Source of the DNA: Basidiobolus meristosporus CBS 931.73 | Taxonomy: Eukaryota; Basidiobolomycota; Basidiobolomycetes; Basidiobolales; Basidiobolaceae | DNA: 22,629 nt | Assembly (NCBI GenBank): GCA_002104905.1 | Contig: MCFE01000974.1 | Location: forward strand, 1 to 22,629 | Reading direction: 5' to 3' | Shown: positions 1-9,764 of the stretch, piece by piece | Layout of the letters: the number at the start of each line of letters is the position of its first letter | Numbering within the stretch: the first letter of the stretch is position 1 | The notes under the pieces: model-generated | What the model saw: the letters and a program-made list of their open reading frames with translations, nothing else | Told to the model about the DNA's origin: nothing | Database searches by the model: none | Position numbers and translations under genes: made by a program

Positions 1-28
1 TGATACCAAATAGTCCAATATTTCAACA
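1..28 (-). repeat. Terminal fragment of a Copia family-1 LTR
   Basis: These bases match the right-hand ends of the LTRs that finish at 2582, 6392 and 7631, including the terminal CAACA (the complement of the LTR's TGTTG start). The rest of this LTR lies outside the window. It marks a further insertion of the same Copia family directly beside the Gypsy relic. It is followed by GGTTC, the same five bases that follow the LTR ending at 6392. Confidence 0.75.
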
Positions 29-383
29 GGTTCTTGGTATTTAATATGTTTCTTCAAGAATTCATACTCTACTAGCCTGCCATACAGCTTGTTCTCTCTT
101 AGCTTCTTCCAGACCTTTTCTATGTGCACCAAGTGTTCCTCTTCTGTCTTGCTGTATATCAATATGTTGTGTAGGTAGATTACCACAAGCTTGTCAAAGT
201 ACTCCGGGCAGACTGTTTGCTCTATTGAGTTGTTCCAAATGCTCATCAATCTAAGGTATGGGGTACTTATTCCACATGGTATCTGAGTTGAGGACTCTGT
301 AGTCAATGTATGTCCCAAGTGTTCCATCCTCCTTTTGCACAGAGAGTACTGGTGCTCCCCAAGGTGACTAGCTGGGTCTGATA
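29..383 (-). pseudogene. Ty3/Gypsy reverse transcriptase fragment
   Basis: Read on the minus strand this contains two recognisable pieces of a Gypsy-type reverse transcriptase. The upstream piece (about 383-230) has [13 protein letters not shown], a degenerate VDYR region and a KYP-IP-IDE segment. The downstream piece (about 210-30) has the thumb motif ILIYSKTEEEH followed by a helix rich in K, L and E. The stretch between them that should carry the palm core is deleted. The catalytic YLDD box reads YLHN, so the enzyme would be inactive even if joined. There are in-frame stops and a frame change. It is not the same copy as the Gypsy element at the right end of the window, because both ends are broken. 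Family assignment is confident from motif order; the exact edges are approximate. Confidence 0.72.
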
Positions 384-620
384 TCCTATGAAAAGTAATG
401 GTAGTGATCCCACCAAAAAGCTGTTACAGATTCTAAGTCCTATGATTAAGAGGTACTGATCCCATCAGGACACCATGCAGAGACCATTGAAAGATAATTG
501 CACCCCATATTTCACAAAAAACTTGGTCAAAATTTTTCATAACATCAATATATAAGTGACTTTTGATTGGTTCCCTGCCACTTTCTAATCTCAGACACTC
601 AACACCTGTAGATTTTCTGC
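384..620. repeat. Direct repeat block, copy A (upstream partner of 1441-1670)
   Basis: This roughly 235-bp block aligns by eye along its length with 1441-1670. Shared words include CTATGAAAAGT, ACAGATTCTAA, CTAAGAGGTA and CCATCAGGACAC. I see no coding signal in it. Together with the homologous protein relics that follow, it defines a tandem duplication whose second unit starts at about 1441. Confidence 0.6.
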
Positions 621-1440
621 TGTATCACTCTGTTTCCATGACTTTGGTGGGTGCCCAACAGCTTTGTGCAACTGTTCATTCAATGCAAGGACTTTTGGTG
701 CTACTTTGTCTGCATGCCTCTTGTAATGAACTACATTTTCTCGTAGATAAGTTCTGCTCTGATGCATCTGTTTTGGCATGCTTGTCTCTTACTGGCACAC
801 TCCTGGCAATCTAATGTTTCTTTTCCGCTTGTTTGGAGCTCTTTGCTGTAGTTGTGAAAGGCTTGAGAGAAAGCTGCTGGTCTTTATCACTGCCAAGTCC
901 GTCACTACCACTTTGACTGAGTGCTTCTTGAGTGGTACTATTCTTTTTCCTTGATAAATGTTGTGCTGGTGCCTCCATGTCTGCTTGCTATCACTTATTG
1001 GCATTCTTCCAGCTACCTGACATCTTTTTGACACTTGTTGGCAGCTTTTGGCCCTGCTTGTAATGGGTACTTGAGGAAGCACCTGGTTTTTAGCCATTGA
1101 ACCCTTGTTCTTCTACCTTTTGATAGTTTTGGCTACTTTTAAGATACTTTCTTAGCATACCAATGCCATCCTAAAATCAGTTTGCCCATTTAAATCCAGG
1201 ATAGTGCTCATGGAGCAGGTCAAGTGCATTCTACTTGGCCTTGAGTTGCTGATGGTCCCATGGTGTGCTGGCTGAAAGGTGATGGCATGCTAGACTTCTG
1301 ATGACCTCTTGAATACTAGCCCACTCTTCACTATTGCACTCAATGGCATCACAGATGTTCAATGCCTTTTGATTTTTAAGCTTTGTATAAATACCAAATT
1401 GTCTACCTCCCATGCTGTGATAGGTTTTTCTGTGGGCTTT
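591..1440 (-). pseudogene. Unrecognised repeat-containing protein, relic copy A
   Basis: I do not recognise this family. On the minus strand, from about 1440 downward, it runs through a cysteine-containing segment (KNQKALNICDAIECN), then RSLACHHLSA, then EHYPGF, then a lysine-rich linker, then two diverged internal repeats. The repeats have the pattern DKHAKTDASEQNLSTRK and QADMEAPAQHLSRK, and are followed by NEQLHKAVGHPPKSWKQS. Several in-frame stops and frame changes break it. Its homologue, copy B, preserves the same order, and the two differ by many substitutions that keep amino-acid similarity, which supports past coding. It lacks the N-terminal part present in copy B at 8010-8290. It may be the accessory protein of a transposon, because copy B lies head-to-head with a Tnp2 transposase relic, but that is inference. 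Confidence 0.5.
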
Positions 1441-1670
1441 ATCTCTATGAAAAGTTACTATTATGATCCTGTCAAAAGGCTGTCACAGATTCTAACTCCT
1501 GTGACTAAGAGGTAATGATTCCATCAGGACACTGGGCAAAAATTATCAAAAAAAATTGCATTCCATACAACCAAAATTTGGCCATAATATATCATCATGA
1601 CAATACAAAGGTGGCTTTCATATGGTTCTCTGCTAATTTTCTCACTTTTGGATCACAGACACTCTACCCC
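1441..1670. repeat. Direct repeat block, copy B (partner of 384-620)
   Basis: This is the second copy of the non-coding block at 384-620 and it begins exactly where the coding similarity of copy A stops. It therefore marks the junction of the tandem duplication. From 1671 to 1776 I see nothing recognisable. Confidence 0.6.
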
Positions 1671-1776
1671 CTTCTACATTTATGTGCATTGATTGGCTAT
1701 TGCCTCTTTTTCACACTCCTTACTTCTTAACTCAACATTTTCTCTTATTTTGTTCAAACAAATTGATTTACTTCTG

Positions 1777-1980
1777 TTAAAACTTCAGTTGTGCCACAAT
1801 TGCCAATCTTATTGACCTATACATGTCCCTATACCCTACACTAATATTAAGCCCAACCCTACATTCAACATGTAGCTTCATTAAAATCCACCACTTAGGT
1901 AGTATTTCTGCGGTAACACTTTGTTGGCAAGACTTTGGTAGGAACCCAACAGCTTTATGCCACTGCTCATTCACTGATTC
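1777..1980 (-). pseudogene. Unrecognised repeat protein copy B, C-terminal piece
   Basis: The minus-strand reading NEQWHKAVGFLPKSCQQS matches NEQLHKAVGHPPKSWKQS near 690-600 in copy A, so this is the C-terminal end of copy B. It is separated from the rest of copy B (resuming at 6393) by the Copia element inserted at 1981. The five bases before the insertion are GATTC and those after it are GGTTC. Confidence 0.5.
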
Positions 1981-2582
1981 TGTTGCAATTTAAGAAGTGA
2001 TTAGAGTACAACAGACTTATCAAGAAATAGAGGTAAGTGCTGAACTGTTGTTTATTCATGAAGATGATCCGTATTTATACCTTTGTGGAAGTACTACAGC
2101 TGTAACACTAAGTGTGGAGGGTTTCTCAACATTCAGGAGCACTCTGTAAATGTTTCAGGGTTAGTACATGATGATTGGTAAAAAGTGTTAATCTGATCTT
2201 GACTATGGGAAAACAATCATAGGATCATAGATCTGAAGAAACTGGCTAAATTAGGGCTGTAAAATGTTTCCAAAACAATTACTTAACAGAAATATTTCTT
2301 GCAAAAAGAATACCAAAAATATTTAAGTGGCAAGTTTTTACATATATCTGCTTGCAAATATTATAGCTTTGCCAAACATATTGATACTAATACAAGATAT
2401 CCCGCCTTTGTTTTTGTCAATGGAGTCCAACGCTCAAGGCTGATGATTTAAGTTTTATCTTAGGGCGTCAAGGTAACAAGTTATACGTTGGGGAAAGCTT
2501 GGATACTAAAGAGAAAGGTCATGTAGAATTGCTAAAAAATTTATAGCTGCTGAATGATACCAAATAGTCCCATATGTCAACA
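1981..2582 (-). repeat. 3' LTR of Copia element 1
   Basis: This LTR of 602 bp begins (plus strand) with TGTTGCAATTTAAGAAGTGA and ends with GTCAACA, giving TGTTG...CAACA ends. It aligns with the solo LTR at 7263-7631, except that it holds about 260 extra bases at roughly 2263-2522. Its partner 5' LTR (6186-6392) lacks those bases and also lacks part of the left half. Confidence 0.85.
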
Positions 2583-2591
2583 CTCTTCCTC
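2583..2591 (-). other. Polypurine tract of Copia element 1
   Basis: The minus strand reads GAGGAAGAG immediately before the LTR start TGTTGACATATG. Such a tract directly 5' of the 3' LTR primes plus-strand DNA synthesis in LTR retrotransposons. Confidence 0.75.
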
Positions 2592-4185
2592 AGCTAAATA
2601 ATTTCTAAATCTTAGTTCCTCTCTGAGATACTCAAATTGTGGTCCAACTAGTGATTTTGTCAATATATCTGCCACTGTTCTGTCTGTTGGACAGTAAACT
2701 AACTCTACTAAGCTATTTTCTAAAGCTTCCGTTGCACATTAGTGTTTTATATCTATGTGCTTAGTCCTGGCATTATTGGTTGGATTCCTAGCTAATGAAT
2801 TTCAATCTTAATTATCTTTGTGAATATGTGTTGGTGCATCTTTGCTGAAACCCAAGACTTTGAATATTTCCATAGCCATATGGCCACTTTAGTGGCTTGG
2901 CATGCAGCCATATATTCAGCTTCAGTTATGGAGAGGGCCACAGTTGCTTGTTGCTTGCAATTCCAAGTATTAGCTGCACCAGCATAAAGAAATACATACT
3001 CAGTAATTGAGCATCTGTTAGTCAGATTCCTATCCCAATCTAAACCACTATTGCCATCAAATTGTTACCTATTAGCCACTCCAAAGTATTCCAGTACCCT
3101 ACTTATGATACCTTGTAGATATCTCAAAATCCACTTAACTACTGTAATTTGATCTAATCCATCATTCTGCATGGATTGGCTTACTATTATGACTACCACT
3201 GTAATATCCGGACATGTAAACGCCATCAAGAACATCTGGCTACTAACTATTGATTGATAGGCACAGTTTTGGTCCATACTTGTGCCATTTCACCTGAAAC
3301 TGGCTGCAATTTGCTCAGTTTTAGATTATTGTCCATAGGGGTAGCTGCAGGTTTGCAATTTTTCATTCTAAAGCATTTAAAATGACTTAGATGTACTTGT
3401 ACTGATTCAGCACAATTTTCTGCGCAGGTATATCATTTTTACTTTAATTCCAAGAAAATTGCTCAATTCCCAAGATCTTTCAGCTCAAACTTGCAGAAGA
3501 GATCTGATTTTGTTAGGTTAAGTGCCTCCCAGTCACTGTAGCTATTATGAGGTTGTCCATGTAAAGAACTAGAATCATCAAACCCTTTTTGAGCAACTTA
3601 ACATATATATCATGATCTGCAGTGCTACAAATGAACCCAATCTTCTTTAGACATGTGCCAATCTTGTTAAACCATGCTCTAGATGCCTGCTTAAGCCTGT
3701 ATAACAATTTCACAAGTATGTATACCCTATGGGGGCCTTTTAGATTAGTTATATCTTCTGGCTGCTCTATATAAGTAGTTTCTTGCAAATCCCCATTTAG
3801 AGAGTCTATTTTAATGCCCATTTGTTGTAGATCTTGACTGTGTACAGCTGCCAGGGCTAGTACTGTCTTAATGGAGTTAAACCTGGCAACTAAAGCAAAT
3901 GTTTCCTTAAAGTCTCTTCCCTGAATCTCAAAATTGCCTTGAGCCACTAATTGAGTCTTGCACCTATCAATGCTAAAACTTGAGGTTATCTTGATCTAGT
4001 AGACCCATCTATATACTATTGGCTTTCTCCCATTTGGTAAATCCACCAGTTCCCACATTTTTGCCTTGATCAGTGATTGGTACTTCTCTTGCATGGCTTG
4101 TTGCCACATAATAGCATTTAAACTCTGCATTGCCTGTTCTTGATTCTGAGGTTAGGCACATAAGGCAAGATAAGCTTCTTCACAA
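2592..4185 (-). pseudogene. Copia element 1 reverse transcriptase and RNase H relic
   Basis: The minus-strand reading from about 4185 gives the start of a Copia-type reverse transcriptase (QAMQEKYQSLIKAKMWELV). A long uninterrupted piece at 3947-3513 follows with the RT core (RLKQASRAWFNKI). The catalytic YVDD box is changed to YMDN. Further down, 3277-3065 holds the C-terminal RT segment around PDITVVVIIVSQSMQN and WILRYLQG. RNase H sequence follows (TEAEYMAACQATKVAIWLWK near 2950-2880), fading out at the polypurine tract. Stops and frame shifts separate the pieces. The enzyme copied element RNA into DNA in the particle, but this copy is dead. Confidence 0.82.
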
Positions 4186-4279
4186 TCATTGGATGTCTGT
4201 CACCAGGATCCAGGGGCACTTCTTGTCCTGGTAGATTTTCTAACTGGGATAATGTGCTCTGATCTGAAATTATCTAGTG

Positions 4280-4984
4280 ATGCTGCTTGGCATCTATTCT
4301 TGATATGTACTGAGATAGTAACAAGCTCTACCCAAAAACCTGTAGTTCATTTCCTTAACATGTATCATGGATCTTCCCATCACTACTTTTGCACTATATG
4401 CACATTTGGCTACTCAATTTTGCTGCGGAGTATGTGGAACAGTGGTGTGCTAAAGTATACCACTAGATGAGCAATACTTTGCAAACCTCTTTGAGCAGTG
4501 TTCCCCTCCATTTTCACTTCAAAGCACCTTCAATTTACACCAAGTTTGTATTTCTACCATGTTCTTGAAGTGTTTCAACATCTCTAAATCCTCATCCTTT
4601 GTTTTGAGGAAGTACACCCATGTATGTCTTGTCTTGTCATCAGTAAACATCATAAAGTATCTCTTGGCTCCAAAGGATAGTGTTCTCATGGGCCCACATG
4701 GAATTGAGTGTACAATATCAAATAATTTGGTGGTACTGATGCCTACTGAGCTCCTGAAGTGTTGCCTAGCCTGCTTGCAATATGAACATCCCCTATATAC
4801 ACTCAATTTGATTGGAATTGAGTGGTTGAGGCCAAAAATATGCTGACTCCTCACCAATTGGCTCATTTTCTGTTCCCCTATGTATGCTAGCCTCCTATGC
4901 CGCATCACCCAGTTAATTTCATCAGTTTCAGCAATGTTTGCATACTCAGTAATAGTGATCTTGCATTGTAACATGTCTATATTG
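4280..4984 (-). pseudogene. Copia element 1 integrase relic
   Basis: The open piece 4974-4519 reads from the pre-integrase zinc region into the catalytic core. It contains RHRRLAYIGEQ, then C-SYC-KQARQHF, then a core with FTDDKTRHTWVYFLKTK. Beyond it the frame continues with SENGGEH, where families normally have SDNGGE, and PQQN followed by VAK, where E is expected. The second acidic residue is therefore altered and the third is replaced, and stops interrupt the frame. Integrase inserts the cDNA into the genome; this copy cannot. Confidence 0.8.
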
Positions 4985-6150
4985 TGATTGCTGATTTCTG
5001 AGGCTAATTTTTGTCAATTTTTACTCATTATTGAGCAGCTGAGCATATTAAAAAAATGTCAGTCCCTGGGCAGTTGCTTTCCTGACTGAGAGTAGGTTCT
5101 TAGCTATTGCAGGTATATGGAGTATGTCAGTCAATTTTACTGTTGTAGCCCATGAGATATTACTCATATTTAGTAGTAAAGACCCACTGATGGTAGCATC
5201 CAGTGCAGAGTTGTCTCCCAGATAAGCCTTTCTTACAGGAGTAGTCTTTGAGATGCTGACTCACTCCTTTATACCACAAATATGCTGTGATACTCCAGAT
5301 TCAATATACCATACATTACTTTGGTTACTTGCACTCCCTTGTACAGTTACAAATAACTGTTCATCAGTAGTTGTATGGTTTGCCTGCTCCAGTTTCTGTT
5401 TTTTGTCTGCTTGCTTCTTCTTACATTCTCTTGCCCAGTGTTCTGGCTTCTTACAATAGTTACAGCATCCTGGTTTGCTTTGGTTTTGTGGCTTTCCATT
5501 CTTTTTGGTGTGCCTTCCTGAGCTGAATAAAGCATTGACTTCAATTTTCTCTGCTTGATTATAATATCTGAGTTCTTCATGGGGAAGTCTCCCTTTAACC
5601 TAGTCTAAAGTCAAATTGTCTTCTCTGCTCTCTAAAGACAGTATGAGTGGCTCATACTTGTCTGGTAGGCTGCAAAGTAGGCAGAGTATTACTTCTTCGT
5701 CATCTACACCAATATTGATACTGTAAAGTCCTTCTGCAAGTGTCTCTGTTCTAGTAATGAGTTTTAGCATGTCATCATCTGTCTTTTTCCTCATGCTGAA
5801 CAACTTTTGCTTTAACTAAAGCTTGCTTGGCACTGACTTTGCTCTAAATATGTTCTCTAAGGATTCCCATTATGCTTTGACAGTGTTTGAAGTATGATTT
5901 GCCCAATGAAGGAATTTTGCACATTGCTACATATAGCATTGAATGCCTTTCTCTCCTTCTCTTAAGACATTTACACTTCTACTGCTGTTCCTCTGGGCTC
6001 AACTTCTTTTACTGTCACTATATTCTTAAAGCTTTTTTTTCCTCAAAATGGATCTGCATCTTGATTCTCTAAAGTTTGTAGTTTTTCTCATCAAATCTTT
6101 CCATTACAGGGAAGATATTTGTGTTGCTCTGTCTTCTGGTGGAAGTCATC
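4985..6150 (-). pseudogene. Copia element 1 Gag, zinc knuckle and protease relic
   Basis: The minus strand from about 6120 gives a Gag start region (VMERFDEKNYKL). A UBN2-like Gag segment lies at 5803-5600 with LPDKYEPLILSLESRED. A perfect CCHC zinc knuckle (CNYCKKPEHWAREC) lies near 5465-5420. A lysine/glutamine linker leads to the aspartic protease at about 5320, where the catalytic DSG reads WYIESGVS: the aspartate has become glutamate and the flanking alanine valine. The downstream protease part carries LGDNSALDA and IPAIAKNLLSV. Several stops break it. Gag would form the particle and the knuckle binds the RNA. Confidence 0.8.
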
Positions 6151-6170
6151 TTTAGAGCAGATTAAAGCAA

Positions 6171-6185
6171 TTGGGGCTCATAACT
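6171..6185 (-). other. Primer binding site of Copia element 1
   Basis: Directly inside the 5' LTR the minus strand reads AGTTATGAGCCCCAA. The core TTATGAGCCC is complementary to the conserved anticodon stem-loop of eukaryotic initiator tRNA-Met (GGGCUCAUAA), not to a tRNA 3' end. That is the half-tRNA priming type known for Drosophila copia and yeast Ty5. The ATG inside it opens only a nine-codon frame here. Confidence 0.7.
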
Positions 6186-6392
6186 TGTTGCAATTTAAGA
6201 GGTGATTTGCTTATAATGAGCTTATAGGTGTTAATTTGATCTTGACTATGGGGGAATAATCATAGGATTCTAAATCTGAAGAAACTAGCAAAGTTGGGGC
6301 TGTAAAATGGCCTAACAGTCACTAGGACTAGTCTAGAATTGTCAAGTAAGTCTTAGCTGCTGAATGATACCAAATAGTGCAATATTTTAACA
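6186..6392 (-). repeat. 5' LTR of Copia element 1, internally deleted
   Basis: At 207 bp this is much shorter than its 602-bp partner. It keeps the TGTTGCAATTTAAGA and TTTTAACA ends. Relative to the solo LTR at 7263-7631 it has lost about 165 bp after GAGCTTATAGGTG. The deleted part includes the region with ATTTATACC, which probably held the promoter, so this copy is unlikely to be transcribed from its own LTR. Confidence 0.8.
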
Positions 6393-7262
6393 GGTTCACA
6401 CATGTCCTGGTCTTCAGCCAGCACTGTAGGGTCTAGCACCTCATTTGCCAGTTGTTGCAATAAATCCTTACAATATTTAAGTACATTTTCTTGAGCACTG
6501 CTCTTGAAGAAGTGCTGGAATCACTTGGTATGCCTATTAAAGATCCAAACTCCACCTCAAGCATTGTGATAATCCTTGAGTTCTTGACGTTCCTACTTTG
6601 TCTGTCAGTGGGATCCCTACTATGCCAATAATGGAGGATGTGAATGCTGTGGTTGACAAATTGCCTTTCTCTGCAAATCCATCTACCTCACTAGAGTGTA
6701 GCTTAACTGGATGTGCTTCCAACTCTTGTGAAAGCAGCTGTTTTCTTGTTGGTGATTCTTCTTGGCTATGATGGGATACCGTCTGTTCCAGGCTCACCGC
6801 ATTAATTGGCAAGAACTGCAGCTTTTTTCTTAAGTTTCCCTGCCTCTGGCTTGATTAGACTCTTTCCCTTTATCATTCCTTTATCACTGTCAAATCTTTG
6901 ACTGCTACTTTGTCTGAGTGCTTTTTGTATTGAACTATATATTCTTGTTGATAAATGCTGATCTGATGCATTTGTTTTGGCCTGCTTGTCCCTTGCTGGC
7001 AATCTGCAGGCAACTTGTTTCAATCTCTCAGCCCATGCTGTGCTGGGCTCCTGTGGTAGCTGCTCATTTTTATCACTTCCAGGGCATTAAAAGCATCCTT
7101 GACCAATTGCATCTTCAGTAGAACTACACTATTTCTGGATAAATATTGCGCTGGTGCATCTGTGTCAGCCTGCTTTTCCCATATTGGTACTCTTCCAACT
7201 ACCTGTTGCCTCTTTGATGCTTGTTTGAAGCTTTTGCCCTGCTTGTGATGAGCTCTTGAGGA
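6393..7262 (-). pseudogene. Unrecognised repeat protein copy B, middle piece
   Basis: The minus-strand reading from 7262 contains KASKRQQVVGRVPIW, then the repeat units WEKQADTDAPAQYLSRN (near 7180-7130) and RDKQAKTNASDQHLSTR (near 6995-6945). Each unit is followed by a serine/glutamine-rich segment such as QKALRQSSSQRF. Copy A has the same pair of units at about 990-940 and 790-740. Sequence between about 6885 and 6393 is present here but absent from copy A; it reads as coding in pieces, for example SAQENVLKYCKDLLQQ. Function unknown. Stops and frame changes show it is a relic. Confidence 0.5.
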
Positions 7263-7631
7263 TGTTGCAATTTAAGAAGTGATTTGGATATAAGGAACTT
7301 ATCAAGAAATAGTGATAATAGTTGAACTGTTGTTTATTCATAAAGAAGCTCAGTATTTATACCTTTGTAGAAGTAATACAGCTGCAACACTAAGTAGGGA
7401 GGGTTTCTCAATATTCAGGAGCATTCTGTAACAGTTTCAGGGTTAGTACATAATGTTTGGTAATAGTGCTAATTTGATGCTGACTATAGGGGAATAATCA
7501 TAAGATCATATATCTGGAGAAAGTGGCAAAGTTAAGGCAGTAAATGAGTCCTACAGTGACTAAGACTAGCCTAGAATTGTTAAGTAAATTTGTAGCTGCT
7601 GAATGATACCAAATAGTCCAATATTTCAACA
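7263..7631 (-). mobile_element. Solo LTR of Copia family 1 with perfect target duplication
   Basis: A 369-bp LTR with TGTTG...CAACA ends, flanked by GAGGA on both sides (7258-7262 and 7632-7636). The uninterrupted equivalent is visible in copy A as CTTGAGGAAGCACCTGG (GAGGA at 1073-1077). This proves an insertion after the A/B duplication, or at least only in copy B, followed by LTR-LTR recombination that removed the interior. Confidence 0.93.
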
Positions 7632-8290
7632 GAGGAAGCCCCTGGTTTTTAGCCATTTCTCCCTTGTTCTTCTGCTTTTGATAATTTCTGCAATTCTTAA
7701 GATACTTTCTTGGTATACCAATGCTGGCCCAAAAACCATTTGCTTGTTTGAGCCCAGGGTAATGCTCATTGAGCAAGTCAAGTGCATTCATATTGACCTT
7801 GAGTTCCTGATAGTCCCATTGTATCCCAGCCTTAATGTGTTGGCATGCTAGACTTCTGACAGTCTCTTAAATATTAGCATACTCTTCATTATTGCACTCA
7901 ACGGCTTCACAGATCTTCAATGTCTTTTGATTTTTGGGCTTTGGCATACATACTACATTTTCTCCCTCCCATGCTGTGATGGACTTTTCTGTGGGCTTTA
8001 TCTTTAGGCTACTTACTAACACAAGTGGTAGAAATGTTATGACAGCCACTTTCTGGTCTTCCAATTAAGGTACTGCATTTACTATATTTTCATCTGCCTC
8101 AGCAACATGGTCAGCTTGTGGCTCCACAGAGACTCCTAATTGCCCACTTGACTGAGAATCTGAGCAGTCCACATTATTACCTTCAGTGGGCACACTGTCC
8201 ACAGGGTCTTTTTTTGTTATAGCCCTGTTTGTTGCACTGAATATCACAGTAGGCTGTTGTCCCACTGTTCTTCTGTTGCTGTCAGCAGTG
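7632..8290 (-). pseudogene. Unrecognised repeat protein copy B, N-terminal piece
   Basis: Read from about 8280 on the minus strand this gives VGQQPTVIFSATNRAITK, an acidic stretch (QADHVAEADENIVNAVP), a stop near 8066, a hydrophobic run (VITFLPLVLVSSLKI) and KSITAWEGENVVCMPKPK. These are followed by KICEAVECNNEEYANI, a stop near 7866, and EHYPGLKQANGFWASIG at about 7770. It continues after the solo LTR at 7262. The CxxxxxC-like cysteine segment and EHYPG are shared with copy A. It is divergently placed, about 50-80 bp from the Tnp2 relic starting near 8340, an arrangement seen for two-gene CACTA-type elements; partnership is inference. Confidence 0.5.
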
Positions 8291-8339
8291 GGGTTTAGTT
8301 AGGAACCAGACAGCTTTGCTTTATTTCTATAACTGCATC

Positions 8340-9764
8340 TGGCCATACTTGTGACCTTGCACAAACTGGGTCAGGTGAGCTTTTGAAGCCTTTAGACTCA
8401 CCTCAGCCTTCTGATATGGAGCACAGAGTGATATCTCTGAAGAAGCAGGCTCACTGATGGATTGTGAGCATATCAACCCTACCAACAGTACCTTGCATGA
8501 GCCCAGCAAAATCCCATTATTGAATGAGACTATGCCCATGGAAAAAAATGCCAAGAAAACCTTAAGCAAATAAGTGAGCCAAGTAATTCATCTACTGGTG
8601 AATGATGTTATGTTGTGGCTAGGGAAGTGGCTCATTTCCACTAATATTAGTAATGGGGGCTTTGAGAATATACTACTACTTCTTGCTAATATCATCCCAG
8701 GATGCAACTTTCCATATACAGTGTATAAATGGGAAACCATCATATGGCTGGCAAAATATGACCCAGAGATGATCCTGATACCAGCATGTGTTAGCAGTTG
8801 CATGGTGCTCACATCAGAAAATGCCACCATTGTAAGGTGTCCAACTTAACAGGAATCCACCACCATTGGGGGAAAACATTGTTCACACTCTAGACATATT
8901 CCAGTTATGCCCCATATAAAGAAGCTCATGCAGTCCAACAAACATTGTGATGCTATAAAGTGCCGCACTCAGTGTCAATCAAGCATAAATATATCCAATA
9001 TATTTTATGGTAAACATTACAAGCAGCTAAGAAGCAAGGGCTATTTTCAAGGTATGTATAATCATGTCTTTGCCTTGGCACTTGATGGATTCTCATTAGA
9101 CAAGTATTTTACTAGCAAATCCTACTGGCAACTGATTCTCATGAACCTGAATCTGCAGCCTATCTTACAATATCAGAGCCAAAATCTGATGTTAGTCTCA
9201 CCAGTATCTGTACCTAAATCACCATGCAACCTGGATAGCTACTTATACTCATTGCTGGATGTATTTTGTATGCTTTCCAACAGGATAACAGTAAATGCCA
9301 TCATGTAAAAGCATATATTATTATCTGCATTGGAAATACCCCAGCCATTAGCACAGAGCTGGATTTTCTGGGCACAATGGATGGCATTGCAGTCAAATAT
9401 GTGGGATCCAGTAGGCTTACTCCACAGCTCATGTGCATTATTATTTCCCTAAAACCAAAACTTAGAACATCATCTGTCCACAGAGAGAATGTACAGAAGT
9501 CAGCATGCATTGCAGCAAATTTGGCAAGCTCTAAGTCATTGGCCAGAATATGGAATCAATTGGAAACCAGAGATACTCAAGATAGAGGGTATCTGTTGGA
9601 GCAAGAGTTTTTCACTGAGAGCAATGCATTTGCTGTTCATCAATATTCCTATACTGATGAACTATTTGCACATGGGACATTTCAAGATAAATGAGCCCTT
9701 TGAGATACTGGAGAAATCTAAAAGAATTGGCAATATATTACAGAGTATCCACTACCCTCAGCAC
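8340..9764 (+). pseudogene. Tnp2-type (CACTA-like) transposase relic, copy 1
   Basis: The plus-strand reading contains an acidic N-terminal stretch (EEAGSLMDCEHINPTN). Next is VIHLLVNDVMLWLGK, and the frame continues at 8574-8849 with ISNGGFENILLLLANIIPG. The segment 8907-9308 carries the Tnp2 family signature: LALDGFSLDKYFTSKSYW, NLNLQP, then LDSYLYSLLD. After a frame change, 9489-9764 has ILKIEGICWSKSF followed by MHLLFINIPILM, which corresponds to the family's segment before the helical C-terminus. The order agrees with the more complete copy 2 at 15040-12695. The transposase would cut and paste its element. This copy ends abruptly at 9764, where a Copia LTR begins; the missing 3' half is not found after the matching 3' LTR. 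Confidence 0.75.

Larger units (their letters stand above)
1981..6392 (-). mobile_element. Copia element 1 (family 1), complete in outline but decayed
   Basis: This is a Ty1/Copia retrotransposon on the minus strand with both LTRs, a primer binding site beside the 5' LTR and a polypurine tract beside the 3' LTR. The minus-strand coding order is Gag, protease, integrase, reverse transcriptase, RNase H, which is the Copia order. The flanking pentamers GATTC (1976-1980) and GGTTC (6393-6397) differ by one base, consistent with an old target duplication. Removing it joins the two parts of copy B of the unrecognised protein. Both LTRs and every enzyme domain carry inactivating changes, so it is not autonomous. 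Confidence 0.85.

Noticed and set aside
384-620. Transposon terminal repeat
   Set aside because: The block matches 1441-1670 in direct, not inverted, orientation and fits a tandem duplication boundary better.
6171-6185. A tRNA gene, suggested by the match to initiator tRNA-Met
   Set aside because: Only the anticodon stem-loop complement is present, with no acceptor, D or T arms; the position beside the LTR identifies it as a primer site.
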